Shown: positions 41,955 to 52,879 of the stretch, piece by piece | Numbering within the stretch: the stretch's first letter is position 1 | How the letters are laid out: each line of letters starts with the position of its first letter | Position numbers and translations under genes: made by a program | DNA from: Enterobacter asburiae | Lineage (GTDB): Bacteria; Pseudomonadota; Gammaproteobacteria; Enterobacterales; Enterobacteriaceae | NCBI GenBank assembly: GCA_011754535.1 | Contig: JAAQVN010000001.1 | Location: 2,976,001-3,040,000, forward strand | Direction of reading: 5' to 3' | Length of the DNA stretch: 64,000 nucleotides | The notes under the pieces: model-generated | The model's input: only the letters and a program-made list of their open reading frames with translations | Database searches by the model: none | Told to the model about the DNA's origin: nothing

Positions 41955-43571
41955 ATGAGCGATCTGCAGCCTTTCCCTCTGACGCGCAAGCGCCCCATGA
42001 AACTGTACACGCTGGTCACGTTGATGGTGTCCGCGATTATCGCCTCTGTGCTGCTGGTGGTTTTTGCGCTCTATTCCGTGCAAATCACCCGGGCGACCCG
42101 CGATGATGTAAAAGATACCGCGTTGGGTATCGCCCGCACGCTGGCCGACAGCCCGGAGATCCAGCGCGGCCTGATGCAATCGCCGCAGGCCGACATCATT
42201 CAGCCCATCGCCAAAGCCGTTACCCAACGCAACGATCTGCTGCTTACCGTGGTGACCGACATGCGGGGGATTCGCTACTCGCACCCGAACGAGGCTCTCA
42301 TCGGCCTGCATTTTATTGGCAACGATCTCGAACCCGCGCTGGAAGGCAAAGAGAATGTCTCGGTAAACCGCGGCGCCCTCGCCGAAGCGCTTCGCGTTTT
42401 CACGCCGGTCTATGACAGCCAGCACGATCAGATCGGGGTCGTGGTGGTCGGTATTTCCCTCAAAAAGGTGGAAGATCAGATAGCCCGTGGGCGGCTTAAC
42501 GCGCTCTGGACGATTTTGTTCAGCATCTTTATGAGTTCAATGGCGATTTGGGGTCTGGTGCGGGTGCTGAAGCGCATTCTGTTCGGGCTCGAACCCTATG
42601 AGATCTCCGCCCTGTTCGAACAGCGCCAGGCGATGCTGCAGTCGCTTCGCGAAGGGGTACTGGCCGTCGACATTCACGGCCGCGTGACGATGATTAACCA
42701 CACCGCCAGAGAGATTTTACTCCTGCCCTCCGCCAAGCAGTCGGAAAACGCCAGCGCTCCCCTGCTGGCAAGCCTGCGGGAGATTTCAAAGACGGGCGTC
42801 GCGCGTCAGGATCAGGAGATCAGCTGTAACGGCCGGCTGCTGCTGTGCAATATGGTGCCCGTCAAAAGCCAGGAGCGGGTCATCGGCGCGATAGCCACCT
42901 TCCGCGATAAAACGGAAATCAGCCAGCTGATGCAGCGTATTGACGGCATGGTCAACTACGTCGATGCCCTGCGCAGCCACACGCACGAGTTTATGAACAA
43001 ACTGCATGTGATCCTGGGCCTGCTGCACATGAAGCGCTACGACAAGCTGGAGGAGTACATCATCCAGACGGCGCACAATTACCAGACGGATATCGGTACG
43101 ATCCAGAGCAAGGTAAAATCCCCGGTCGTTGCCGGGTTCCTGCTGGGTAAAATCAACCGGGCGAAGGAAGCGGGCGTCACCCTGACGCTGGCGGATGAAT
43201 GCCTGATACCGGATACCGCCAGCGAAGAGCAGGTCGCGGTGCTGATCACCGCGCTGGGTAACTTAATCGAAAACGCGCTCGACGCGATGGCAGGACAGCA
43301 GGAAGGCGAGATTGGCCTGCTGCTACATTATCAGAATGGCTGGCTCAGTTGCGAAGTCAGCGACGATGGCCCCGGCATTGATCCCACCCAGCTGGAGGCT
43401 ATTTTTACTAAGGGGTTCTCAACAAAAGGTGAAAACCGCGGCGTTGGGCTGTTCCTTGCTCGCCAGCAGATCCAGAACCTGGGCGGCGATATTACCGTCG
43501 AGTCTGAGCCTGGCGTATTTACCCAATTTTTTGTTCACATCCCCTGGGATAGCGAGAGGAATATCGCGTGA
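41955..43571 (+). CDS. dcuS: DcuS-type C4-dicarboxylate sensor kinase
   Basis: Membrane histidine kinase for fumarate, malate and succinate. The start at 41955 has CGGAG 5 bp ahead and gives 538 residues (E. coli DcuS 543). Order: first helix LVTLMVSAIIASVLLVVFALY; periplasmic PAS domain with the ligand residues of E. coli DcuS kept (RYSHP and NRGALAEALRVFTPV); second helix; cytosolic PAS (LREGVLAVDIHGRVTMIN); phospho-His segment HTHEFMNKLHVILGLLH; ATPase motifs NLIENALDAM, DDGPGI, GVGLFLA. It overlaps dcuR by 4 bp. Its targets are probably the genes that follow. Confidence 0.93.
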   Translation: MSDLQPFPLTRKRPMKLYTLVTLMVSAIIASVLLVVFALYSVQITRATRDDVKDTALGIARTLADSPEIQRGLMQSPQADIIQPIAKAVTQRNDLLLTVVTDMRGIRYSHPNEALIGLHFIGNDLEPALEGKENVSVNRGALAEALRVFTPVYDSQHDQIGVVVVGISLKKVEDQIARGRLNALWTILFSIFMSSMAIWGLVRVLKRILFGLEPYEISALFEQRQAMLQSLREGVLAVDIHGRVTMINHTAREILLLPSAKQSENASAPLLASLREISKTGVARQDQEISCNGRLLLCNMVPVKSQERVIGAIATFRDKTEISQLMQRIDGMVNYVDALRSHTHEFMNKLHVILGLLHMKRYDKLEEYIIQTAHNYQTDIGTIQSKVKSPVVAGFLLGKINRAKEAGVTLTLADECLIPDTASEEQVAVLITALGNLIENALDAMAGQQEGEIGLLLHYQNGWLSCEVSDDGPGIDPTQLEAIFTKGFSTKGENRGVGLFLARQQIQNLGGDITVESEPGVFTQFFVHIPWDSERNIA

Positions 43572-44287
43572 TAAATGTATTAATTGTCGATGATGACGCC
43601 ATGGTGGCCGACCTCAACCGTCTGTACGTCAACCGTGTTGAAGGCTTTAGCTGCTGCGGCGTCGCCTCCACGCTCAACCAGGCCAGAGCCATTATCAATA
43701 ACCCCAGCCAGCCTGTCGACCTGGTGCTGCTGGACGTCTATATGCAGCAGGATAACGGGCTGGATCTGCTGCCCGATATTCGCGCGTCAGGCCGCCCGAT
43801 TGATGTGATTATGATCTCGTCCGCTGCCGATGCCGCCACGATCCAGACTTCCATCCACTACGGCGTGGTGGATTATCTGATCAAACCGTTCCAGTTCCCG
43901 CGCTTTGAAGAGGCGCTGAACGGCTGGAAGGCAAAGCACAGCCTGATGGGATCGCACCAGTATTATGAGCAGGCGGACGTCGACCGGCTGATCCACGGCG
44001 GGGCGCCGGAGCTGGCGGACAGTAAGAAATTGCCGAAAGGGTTAACGCCGCAAACGCTGCGCACCATTTGCCAGTGGATTGACGGCCACCCGGAGACGGA
44101 ATTTTCCACAGACGATCTGGCTAACGCGGTAAATATTTCACGCGTCTCCTGCCGCAAGTACCTGATCTGGCTGGCGCAAATCAACATTCTTTTCACCAGC
44201 ATTCACTATGGTGCCACCGGCCGCCCGGTGTATCGCTACCGCTTACAGCCGGAGCAGATCGGGCTGCTCAAACAGTACTGCCAGTAA
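43568..44287 (+). CDS. dcuR: DcuR-type response regulator
   Basis: Partner of DcuS. It has 239 residues, the same as E. coli DcuR. The receiver domain has acidic pocket VDDD, phospho-acceptor Asp in LVLLDVYMQQDNGLDLL, and switch Lys in YLIKPFQ. The C-terminal CitB-type helix-turn-helix is LPKGLTPQTLRTICQWID and NISRVSCRKYLIWLAQ. In E. coli DcuR activates dcuB, fumB and frdABCD; here a fumarase, a transporter and a soluble fumarate reductase stand nearby. Its end overlaps convergent apbE by 20 bp. Confidence 0.95.
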   Translation: MINVLIVDDDAMVADLNRLYVNRVEGFSCCGVASTLNQARAIINNPSQPVDLVLLDVYMQQDNGLDLLPDIRASGRPIDVIMISSAADAATIQTSIHYGVVDYLIKPFQFPRFEEALNGWKAKHSLMGSHQYYEQADVDRLIHGGAPELADSKKLPKGLTPQTLRTICQWIDGHPETEFSTDDLANAVNISRVSCRKYLIWLAQINILFTSIHYGATGRPVYRYRLQPEQIGLLKQYCQ

Positions 44288-45230
44288 CGCGGTAGCTCTC
44301 GTCCAGAAGGGTAAAACGGAAGTGGTGCATCGAGGAGATCACCACTTCTTTTGTCCTGGTCACAAAGATAGCATCTATATCCGGACGCGCGCGCAGGGCG
44401 GCGCAGCCTTTCTCTACCCCCATGCCGTACATCAGCGTGGTCCAGATATCGCCATCAATAGAGTCTTTGGAAATGATGGTGACGCTGTCCAGCTCGTTGT
44501 CGAGCGGGTATCCGGTACGCGGGTCGAGAATATGGTGATAGCGCTTGCCGTTCTGCTCAAAGTAGCGCTCGTACGTTCCCGACGTCACCACAGAGAGGTT
44601 CTCCACCGTCATCGCGCCGATCAGCGCATCACCGGCGAACGGCTTTTTCAGCCCCACGCTCCAGCCGCCTTCCGGCGAGCCTAACGTCTGGATGTTTCCG
44701 CCAAGGTTGATCAGCCCCAGCTCAGCCCCCTCTTTGCGCAGGTAGTCCCGAACCCGGTCGGCAATATAGCCTTTGGCGATGGCCCCCAGATCGATCTCCA
44801 TCCCCGCTCTGGTCAGAAACACGCTGGTCTGCGCCTCATCAAGGATGACATCCTCTGGCCGGGTAATCGCCAGCAGCGAGGCAATTTCATCGGCAGGCGG
44901 AACGCTGTCGCCCTGAAAGCCAATCTTCCAGCGCTTCACCAGCGGACCGATCGCCAGGTTAAAGGCGCTGTTTTTAAGCAGGCTTGCCGCTTTCGCACAG
45001 CGGATCAGCTCAAACACCGGACGGCTGACGGTAACCGGATGCTGACCCGCCGCCTGGTTGATGTCCATTACCTGCGAATGCGCGCGGTTAACGGTGAGGA
45101 GATCTTCGTACTGTTTGATCAGGCGGAAAACGCGGGACGCGAGGGCTTCGTCATGGGAGAAGAGTTTCAGGAGAATGGGCGAGCCCATCAGAACGGCGGA
45201 GTAGCTGTAAACGCGATGGCTATCAGGCAT
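44268..45230 (-). CDS. apbE: ApbE-type FAD:protein FMN transferase
   Basis: Attaches FMN by a phosphoester to a Thr/Ser in a Dxx(S/T)GA(T/S) target motif. The start at 45230 (MPDSHRVYSYS) has GAGGA 8 bp ahead and gives 320 residues. Family motifs are AGMEIDLGAIAKGYIADRV, GLINLGGNIQTLG, HHILDPRTGYPLDN and SIDGDIWTTLMYGMG. There is no signal peptide or lipobox, so it is cytosolic, matching a cytosolic target. It directly follows the flavoprotein gene, which carries exactly such a target motif, so that protein is its likely substrate. Confidence 0.93.
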   Translation of the reverse strand: MPDSHRVYSYSAVLMGSPILLKLFSHDEALASRVFRLIKQYEDLLTVNRAHSQVMDINQAAGQHPVTVSRPVFELIRCAKAASLLKNSAFNLAIGPLVKRWKIGFQGDSVPPADEIASLLAITRPEDVILDEAQTSVFLTRAGMEIDLGAIAKGYIADRVRDYLRKEGAELGLINLGGNIQTLGSPEGGWSVGLKKPFAGDALIGAMTVENLSVVTSGTYERYFEQNGKRYHHILDPRTGYPLDNELDSVTIISKDSIDGDIWTTLMYGMGVEKGCAALRARPDIDAIFVTRTKEVVISSMHHFRFTLLDESYRVTGSTV

Positions 45231-45251
45231 AGCATGAGTCCTCAGATGTAG

Positions 45252-45277
45252 CCCCGGCAGGCACTGCGCCGCCGGGG
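45252..45277. repeat. GC-rich hairpin between the flavoprotein gene and apbE
   Basis: CCCCGGC (45252-45258) and GCCGGGG (45271-45277) with a 12-base loop, in the 58-bp gap. It lacks a T run, so it is not a classic terminator. It could be a REP-like element or a stem that stabilises the upstream mRNA and lowers apbE expression. Confidence 0.5.
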
Positions 45278-45288
45278 AAACAGGTGCC

Positions 45289-48069
45289 TTACGTTCTTTT
45301 TGAGCGCATCGCCGCCTGATGTCCTGCAAGGGTACCAAAAATAATGATATCCGCCACCGCGTTACCGCCGATACGGTTAGCGCCGTGGATCCCGCCAACC
45401 ACTTCACCCGCAGCGAATGCCCCCGGCAGCACGTTGTGGTTGCTGTCCAGCACGCAGGTTTCGGTGTTGATGGTCACGCCGCCCATAGTGTGGTGCACGC
45501 CCGGTGCAATCTGAATGGCGTAGAACGGCCCTTCGTTGATGGGCGCACGCAGGGCGGTGGTGCGGCCAAAATCATCGTCGTGCTGTTTTTCAACGAAACC
45601 GTTGTAACGTTCCAGGGTCGCCAGGAAAGCGTGGTGATCCATACCCAGCGCTTCAGCCAGGGCTTTTGGCGAGCTGGCGCTGGTCACGAAACCTTTCGCG
45701 ATATACTCATCTGCGGCTTTGTTTTTGGCACGTACGTGCTCATCAAAGACGATGTATGCGTATTTCTCCGGCAGCGCGATGATTGACGCCGAGACTTTAT
45801 CGCGGGTCGACATTTCGTTGTAGAAGCGCTCACCTTTCTGATTGACCAGAATCGCCCCGCCGCCGCGGATGGATTCAGAAATCAGGTACGAGGTTTTCTG
45901 CTCCACGGTTGGGTGGATCTGAATTTCGCCCATATCAACCGTGCCTGCACCGATACGCTCCAGCAGCGCGATACCGCCGCCGGTCGCCCCTTTGTGGTTA
46001 GTGGTGACGAACCCTTCCAGATCCGGGCGGTATTTCACCACCATCTGGCTGTTGGCGCTGAAACCACCGGTCGCCACGATCACGTTTTTGGCTGCCACGG
46101 TGACGGTTTCGTTCTCTTCGGTGGTCAGAAGTACGCCGGTCACTTCGCCGTTCTCGAAGATGATGTCGCTGACGGAGGTATCCAGCATCACCTCGATGTT
46201 GCGTTTATTGACGTTACGCACCAGGCCGCTGATCAGGTAGCCGCCCACCGCAGAACCGTCTTTTGGACGGTGAGTACGGTCGATGCTCATCCCGCCGGTG
46301 GTGGTGATGTCGTTCAGCATGATGCCGCGCGTTGCCAGCCACTCAATTGCTTCCGGCGCGTTCTCCACAAAGCGACGCAGCAGTTCCGGGTTGTTCTTGT
46401 TTCCGCCGCCTTTCAGGCTTTCCTGGTAGAACAGCTCTTTGCTGTCCTGAATCCCCTTCACGCGCTGGAAGCGGGTTTCTGCGGCGTTCATACCGGCAGA
46501 GGCTTTAATGGTGTTCCCGCCGATGGTCGGCATTTTCTCGACGATCAGCACGCTTGCGCCTTCGTCGTGAGCCTGGATCGCCGCCGCCAGACCGGCGCCG
46601 CCGCTGCCGACAACCACCACGTCCACGCTGCGGGTTTCGTTCGGGTCAACGCCCTCTTCCGCTGCCAGCGCCTTGCTGGACTTCAGCATCGCTTTAGATA
46701 CCGCTTTCTTCACCGCTTCACTCTGACTGGTTGCGCCGGTAATGGCATCCACGTGCGGAGTATTGGCATCCAGAATGCGGGTGCGGATCTCTTCAAAGCT
46801 GGTGACAAACTCAACGTCTTCACTCGGGCCGGAGGCAAGTTCGATGTCCGCAATGCGGTCGGTTTCCAGGCTGACGTTAATCACCAGTTCGTTAGCGTCG
46901 TCCTGCACTTTCTCAACAAAGGTGCCAGGTTTGAATTTGGACTCGCCCATGCTCATGTCGCGGATCATCGCTTCCACCAGCGAGAAGCGCCACAGCGGCT
47001 CAGGGATGCTTAGTTCCTCGCGTCTGGTGCTGTCCATAAACAGCTCAAGGCTTTCACCCGCCGCGATGCGGTCGGTCCAGTCCGGGTAAGCGATAGTGGC
47101 GCGGCCTACGGCAATCAGATCGTAGCCGTGGTCCAGCGCTTCATTCACGTCTGACGCATTCACCACGCCGCCAACGCCCATCACCGGAACCTGCGCCAGC
47201 GTGTCAGAACGCATTGCGCAGTATTTTTCGATAAGCGGCGTCGGGTCCTGGGTGTCGACGATAGAAGGACGCAGGGTGGCGCCTACGGAGAAGTGGAGAT
47301 AGTCCACGCCGCGCGCGGCCAGTTTCTCCAGCAGGTACATGGTGTCCTCAAAGCGGATGCCGGGAACCTCAAGCTCTTCAGGGGAGAAGCGGTAGCCAAT
47401 GATGAAGGCATCATCGGCGTACTGGCGCACCATTTTGTGGGTGATGTCCAGCACCGCCAGCGGGAACTTCGCGCGGTTATCGCGGCTGCCGCCCCACTCG
47501 TCGTCACGCTGGTTTGAATTTGGGGAGTAGAACTGCTGAATCAGGTAGGTGTTCGCCCCGTGGATTTCCACGCCGTCGAAACCTGCCTGGATGGCGCGGC
47601 GCACGGCTTCACCAAACTTGCCGATCATGCCTTCCACTTCTTCTGCGGTCAGGGCAACCGGCGTCGCGGCGCCGTCACGCGGCGCGGCCACGGCGCTTGG
47701 GCCCACCGGGGTACGGCCACCGATCAGTTTCGGGTCGACCATGCGGCCGCCGTGGTAGATCTGCAGCAGTGCCTTAGAGCCTTTGGATTTTATTGCCTCG
47801 GCGATTTTAGCCAGCCCGGCGATTTTCTCGTCGGTATCAATCCCAATCGCCCCCGGGAAGGCGAGACCGAGATCGTCGACAAAGCAGCACTCCACAATGA
47901 TGGTACCAATGCTGCCGGAACGGGCCCGGTAGTACTCCACCAGCTCGCTGGTAACGGTGCCGTCATAGTAGCCGGTACAGGTTGTCATCGGGGCCATTAA
48001 CAAACGGTTTTTCAGTTCAGTGCCATTCGGTAATGTGAAGGGGCTAAGAATGCGTTCGTTAGTGCTCAT
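45289..48069 (-). CDS. Soluble NADH:fumarate reductase-type flavoprotein (OYE + FMN-bind + FAD domains)
   Basis: A 926-residue cytosolic flavoprotein without signal peptide. Residues about 1-365 are an Old-Yellow-Enzyme domain (VEIHGANTYLIQQFYSPNSN, NQRDDEWGG) expected to take electrons from NADH. Residues about 380-455 are an FMN-bind domain with the ApbE target DAITGATS, predicted flavinylated Thr447. Residues about 480-920 are a flavocytochrome-c/fumarate-reductase domain (VVVVGSGGAGLAAA) with catalytic residues HHTMGG, RFYNEMSTRDK and GANRIGGN. This is the layout of the Klebsiella NADH:fumarate oxidoreductase. Related enzymes reduce acrylates or cinnamates, so fumarate is likely but not proven. 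Confidence 0.9.
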   Translation of the reverse strand: MSTNERILSPFTLPNGTELKNRLLMAPMTTCTGYYDGTVTSELVEYYRARSGSIGTIIVECCFVDDLGLAFPGAIGIDTDEKIAGLAKIAEAIKSKGSKALLQIYHGGRMVDPKLIGGRTPVGPSAVAAPRDGAATPVALTAEEVEGMIGKFGEAVRRAIQAGFDGVEIHGANTYLIQQFYSPNSNQRDDEWGGSRDNRAKFPLAVLDITHKMVRQYADDAFIIGYRFSPEELEVPGIRFEDTMYLLEKLAARGVDYLHFSVGATLRPSIVDTQDPTPLIEKYCAMRSDTLAQVPVMGVGGVVNASDVNEALDHGYDLIAVGRATIAYPDWTDRIAAGESLELFMDSTRREELSIPEPLWRFSLVEAMIRDMSMGESKFKPGTFVEKVQDDANELVINVSLETDRIADIELASGPSEDVEFVTSFEEIRTRILDANTPHVDAITGATSQSEAVKKAVSKAMLKSSKALAAEEGVDPNETRSVDVVVVGSGGAGLAAAIQAHDEGASVLIVEKMPTIGGNTIKASAGMNAAETRFQRVKGIQDSKELFYQESLKGGGNKNNPELLRRFVENAPEAIEWLATRGIMLNDITTTGGMSIDRTHRPKDGSAVGGYLISGLVRNVNKRNIEVMLDTSVSDIIFENGEVTGVLLTTEENETVTVAAKNVIVATGGFSANSQMVVKYRPDLEGFVTTNHKGATGGGIALLERIGAGTVDMGEIQIHPTVEQKTSYLISESIRGGGAILVNQKGERFYNEMSTRDKVSASIIALPEKYAYIVFDEHVRAKNKAADEYIAKGFVTSASSPKALAEALGMDHHAFLATLERYNGFVEKQHDDDFGRTTALRAPINEGPFYAIQIAPGVHHTMGGVTINTETCVLDSNHNVLPGAFAAGEVVGGIHGANRIGGNAVADIIIFGTLAGHQAAMRSKRT

Positions 48070-48679
48070 AATAGAAACTCCAAACTTTTAAAAATTGAGA
48101 ATTCGTTATCGGATTGATTTTTTGTTTCGTCGTTATTTGCCGATGTCATGATATTAATATAATGATTTTTTTAGTTTCTAAAGTTATTACGTTAGTTAAA
48201 AAACTATTTAATCCCTGCAATAACACAAATAACACATTGGTGTTAGCGATTGTAATTCAGCTATTCACAATAATTTAAAAATCGTTAAATAAAAAATGGT
48301 AAAACCAATTCACCAAAAACCAATAGTTCCGATATAAATCAATAAGTTATATCTAATTAAAAATTCATATTGTTACAAAAATGATAAAACAAATCCGAAA
48401 AACAGATAATAACCCCATACGCCAGAGTGGTTATTAATAAAAGCATAAAAATAACGCTGCAATTCTGTTTTTTTGATCGCGATCAATAGTTATGGCATTC
48501 AAAAGCGCAATATAAAAACATCATCATTTTTTAATTTAGCGCACATAAAAACGCGTTAAATCGCTATTACTGAAAATACAAAATCGCACCTTTAATAACT
48601 AAAAAAAGCAAAGAAACTTAAGAAAGCGATTCTGTTTTTTCAGTGCAACCGAATTTTTGACAACTTAAGACGTGAAACT
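48070..48679. other. 610-bp A+T-rich divergent control region
   Basis: This lies between the fumarate-reductase-like gene and the dicarboxylate transporter. It is very A+T-rich, with many A and T tracts and no reading frame of note. The only strong motif found is the FNR palindrome at 48473-48486. DcuR sites are expected here but their consensus is too loose to call by eye. No CRP site (TGTGA-N6-TCACA) was found. Confidence 0.6.
48473..48516 (+). promoter_or_regulatory. FNR site and -10 element upstream of the dicarboxylate transporter
   Basis: TTGATCGCGATCAA (48473-48486) is a perfect FNR palindrome (TTGAT-N4-ATCAA). A -10-like TATAAA lies at 48511-48516. With a start near 48521 the FNR centre falls at about -41.5, the standard class II activating position. 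This predicts induction of the transporter, and possibly the fumarase, without oxygen. Confidence 0.7.
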
Positions 48680-50188
48680 ATGAATACAAAAACTGCTGTA
48701 ACGCCCCCAGTGGCGAACCAGGCATCAAATGGAAACGCAAAACGATTGCTGATGATGGCATTGCCCGTCATCGTCGCCGTACTGCTGCTGTTTGTGCCCG
48801 TACCAGAAGGCTTGCCGCCTTACGCATGGCACTACTTCGCTATCTTTGTCGGCGTAATCGTCGGCTTAATCTTCGAACCGCTGCCGGGCGCGGTGATTGG
48901 CCTGACCGGCGTGGTTGCCATTGCCCTGTGCAGCCAGTGGGTGCTGTTCAGCCCTGAACAGCTGGCCGACCCGAAATTCAAGCTGGCGGGCGCCTCCTTT
49001 AAGTGGGCGGTGAGCGGGTTTGGTAACTCTACAGTCTGGCTGATCTTCGGTGCCTTCATGTTCGCCGCGGGCTATGACAAAACCCGCTTCGGCCGCCGTC
49101 TGGCGCTGATTCTGGTGAAGTATCTTGGCCGTCGCAGCCTGACGCTCGGTTACGCCATTACGTTTGCGGACCTGCTGCTGGCACCGTTCACCCCGTCCAA
49201 CACCGCGCGCAGCGGCGGGACCATCTACCCAATCATTGCTAACCTGCCGCCGCTGTACGGTTCAAAACCTAATGACCCAAGCGCGCGTAAGATTGGTTCG
49301 TACCTGATGTGGGTGGCGATCACCGCGGCCTGTATCACCAGCTCAATGTTCCTCTCCGCCCTTGCGCCGAACCTGCTTGCGCTGGCGCTGGTGAAAAGCA
49401 CCGTTGGGATTGATATCTCCTGGGGCACCTGGTTCCTCGCCTTCTTGCCGCTGGGTATCCTGCTGATTCTGACCATGCCGCTGCTGGCCTACTGGTTCTA
49501 CCCACCAGAAGTTAAAGTGAACAATGAAGTGCCGCTGTGGGCGACCCGTGAGCTGGAAAAACTCGGCAAACTGTCCCGCAATGAAATTCTGCTGCTGGTG
49601 TTCGTGTGCTGCGCGCTGCTGATGTGGATCTTCGCCGCCGCGTGGATTGAGCCTGCGATGGCGGCCCTGCTTATCGTCGGGCTGATGCTGTGGACTGGCG
49701 TGCTGGAGTGGAACGATATCACCGGTAACAAGGCCGCGTGGAATACCTTCGTCTGGTTCGCCACCCTGGTTGCGCTGGCGGATGGCCTCTCCTCTACCGG
49801 CTTTATCAGCTGGCTGGGTAAAGAAGGCGGTCTGCTGATGAGCGGTATCTCTCCGGGCGTGGCGACCATCGTCCTGCTGCTGGCGTTCTACCTACTGCAC
49901 TACCTGTTTGCCAGCACCACCGCGCACACTACCGCGCTGCTGCCAGCGATGCTGACCATCGCCTCCACCATTCCGGGCATGAATATGGAAGTGTTCGTCC
50001 TGCTGATGGTGACCTCTCTGGGCGTGATGGGGATCATCACCCCGTACGGTACTGGCCCAAGCCCGATCTACTACGGCAGCGGCTACCTGCCAACCAAAGA
50101 CTACTGGCGCCTCGGCACCATCTTCGGTGCCATCTTCCTGGCGGCCCTGCTGCTGATTGGTTATCCGTGGATGTCCATGATGTTCTGA
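48680..50188 (+). CDS. DASS-family di/tricarboxylate transporter (TtdT/CitT-like)
   Basis: Inner-membrane transporter of the divalent anion:sodium symporter family. It has 502 residues and about 12 membrane segments. It is close in pattern to E. coli TtdT and CitT, which exchange tartrate or citrate for succinate: [28 protein letters not shown], and [18 protein letters not shown]. The exact substrate cannot be read from sequence. Lying opposite the fumarate reductase gene and before a fumarase, a malate, tartrate or fumarate/succinate exchanger is the best guess. It lies behind an FNR-type promoter. Confidence 0.9.
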   Translation: MNTKTAVTPPVANQASNGNAKRLLMMALPVIVAVLLLFVPVPEGLPPYAWHYFAIFVGVIVGLIFEPLPGAVIGLTGVVAIALCSQWVLFSPEQLADPKFKLAGASFKWAVSGFGNSTVWLIFGAFMFAAGYDKTRFGRRLALILVKYLGRRSLTLGYAITFADLLLAPFTPSNTARSGGTIYPIIANLPPLYGSKPNDPSARKIGSYLMWVAITAACITSSMFLSALAPNLLALALVKSTVGIDISWGTWFLAFLPLGILLILTMPLLAYWFYPPEVKVNNEVPLWATRELEKLGKLSRNEILLLVFVCCALLMWIFAAAWIEPAMAALLIVGLMLWTGVLEWNDITGNKAAWNTFVWFATLVALADGLSSTGFISWLGKEGGLLMSGISPGVATIVLLLAFYLLHYLFASTTAHTTALLPAMLTIASTIPGMNMEVFVLLMVTSLGVMGIITPYGTGPSPIYYGSGYLPTKDYWRLGTIFGAIFLAALLLIGYPWMSMMF

Positions 50189-50194
50189 TTCCTG

Positions 50195-50226
50195 ACCGCC
50201 GGACTTCTCCTCCGGCGGTTTTATTT
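50195..50226 (+). terminator. Hairpin with T run between transporter and fumarase genes
   Basis: Perfect arms ACCGCCGGA (50195-50203) and TCCGGCGGT (50211-50219), followed by TTTATTTTT. It looks like an intrinsic terminator only 16 bp before the fumarase ATG, so fumarase may be expressed by partial readthrough. Confidence 0.8.
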
Positions 50227-50241
50227 TTGTGGAGCAATACT

Positions 50242-51879
<1,638 letters not shown>

Positions 51880-51891
<12 letters not shown>

Positions 51892-52773
51892 GTGCTTCCA
51901 TAGCTCCGGCAAAAGCGACAGCGTGTCAGCAATGATGGCGCGCTTGTCGCTTCCTGGCTTCCAGATGGTGACCATCGTCTGACTAATCCCCTGGCTGCCC
52001 ACTTCGGTGAGCAGCCTTTTTACGTTTTGCCACCGCACGGCATGAAAATGGGTTGGTAAGAACCCCCAGCCGCATCCTCGCTCCAGCAGACCGCGCAGCA
52101 TCTCCGGCTCGTTCGTAAAAAGGGTATGCCCTGAAATCTGCAGGCGACGCGCAACCGGCTCGTCCGAGTCTGGGTGCATAACGACCTGCGGAACCAGGGA
52201 GAGGTCAAGCAGTGAAAGGGGGGATGACGTCCCCGTAAACAGGGTACAGGAGGCGTAAAAATCCATATCGATTGCGCCCAGGGCCCGCCACTCCATGTTA
52301 TCGCCCACGCTGCGGTTGCGCGCCTGGCAGATGGCCATGTCCGCGCGCGCGTTCGCCAGCAGCCGTTCAGATTCATCACGCGAGGCGCAGATGAGGCTCA
52401 GGCGGATTTTTCGCGCCGCCATTTCAGCGATGACCCTGCGCAGAAAAACTCTGGGCGTGAAAGGATCGTAGACCAGGGTCAGGTCCTGCGTAGCGCCGTG
52501 GGGGACCTCCCTGGCGAAGGCCTCAAAGGCTTTGACCTGCCGCATCAGCAAATGAGCCTGACGCTGGAGCTGCTCGCCTTCCGGCGTGAGCCGCAGGGTA
52601 CGCCCGTCGCGAATAAACAGCCCGTAGCCTAACCCATCCTCAAGAAAATCAACCAGATCGCGAAGCGTCGTTCGGTCTTTCTTCAGCACCACTGCCGCTT
52701 TACTCAGGCTCCCGTTTTCAGCCACGGCGGTGAATGCCTCAAGCTGTGCAAAGGAATAGATCAGTCCAGCCAC
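51880..52773 (-). CDS. LysR-family transcriptional regulator
   Basis: A 297-residue regulator. I start at GTG 52773, which has AGGGAG 6 bp ahead; a GTG at 52812 lies in a palindrome and lacks a ribosome site. The N-terminal helix-turn-helix is [39 protein letters not shown], followed by a substrate-binding domain with weak similarity to known members. It overlaps the convergent fumarase by 12 bp and is divergent from the serine hydrolase gene, which is the likelier target. The effector is unknown. Confidence 0.85.
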
Positions 52774-52794
52774 GCTACGCTCCCTCTGTTTTTT

Positions 52795-52811
52795 TGGGGG
52801 ATTTTCCCCCA
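52795..52811. promoter_or_regulatory. Palindrome between LysR regulator and hydrolase genes
   Basis: TGGGGGATTTTCCCCCA is a nearly perfect G/C-tract dyad in the 106-bp divergent region, 21 bp upstream of the LysR start. It may be an operator; it is not a terminator, because no T run follows on either useful side. Confidence 0.4.
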
Positions 52812-52879
52812 CTACGCGTTTTTTATTATAGCCCCCGGTTTTTTAAACTGAACCCGTTCTTAACCTATACGAGACGGAT

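Noticed and set aside
45913..47013. Long plus-strand open frame of 366 codons
   Set aside because: Antisense to the fumarate-reductase-like gene. Its translation is His, Gly and Ala rich with no recognisable fold; it is open only because of the codon bias of the real gene.
48070..48472. Second FNR or CRP site for the minus-strand fumarate-reductase-like gene
   Set aside because: Several TTGAT or TGTGA-like half-sites occur in this A+T-rich DNA, but none has a matching second half at correct spacing.
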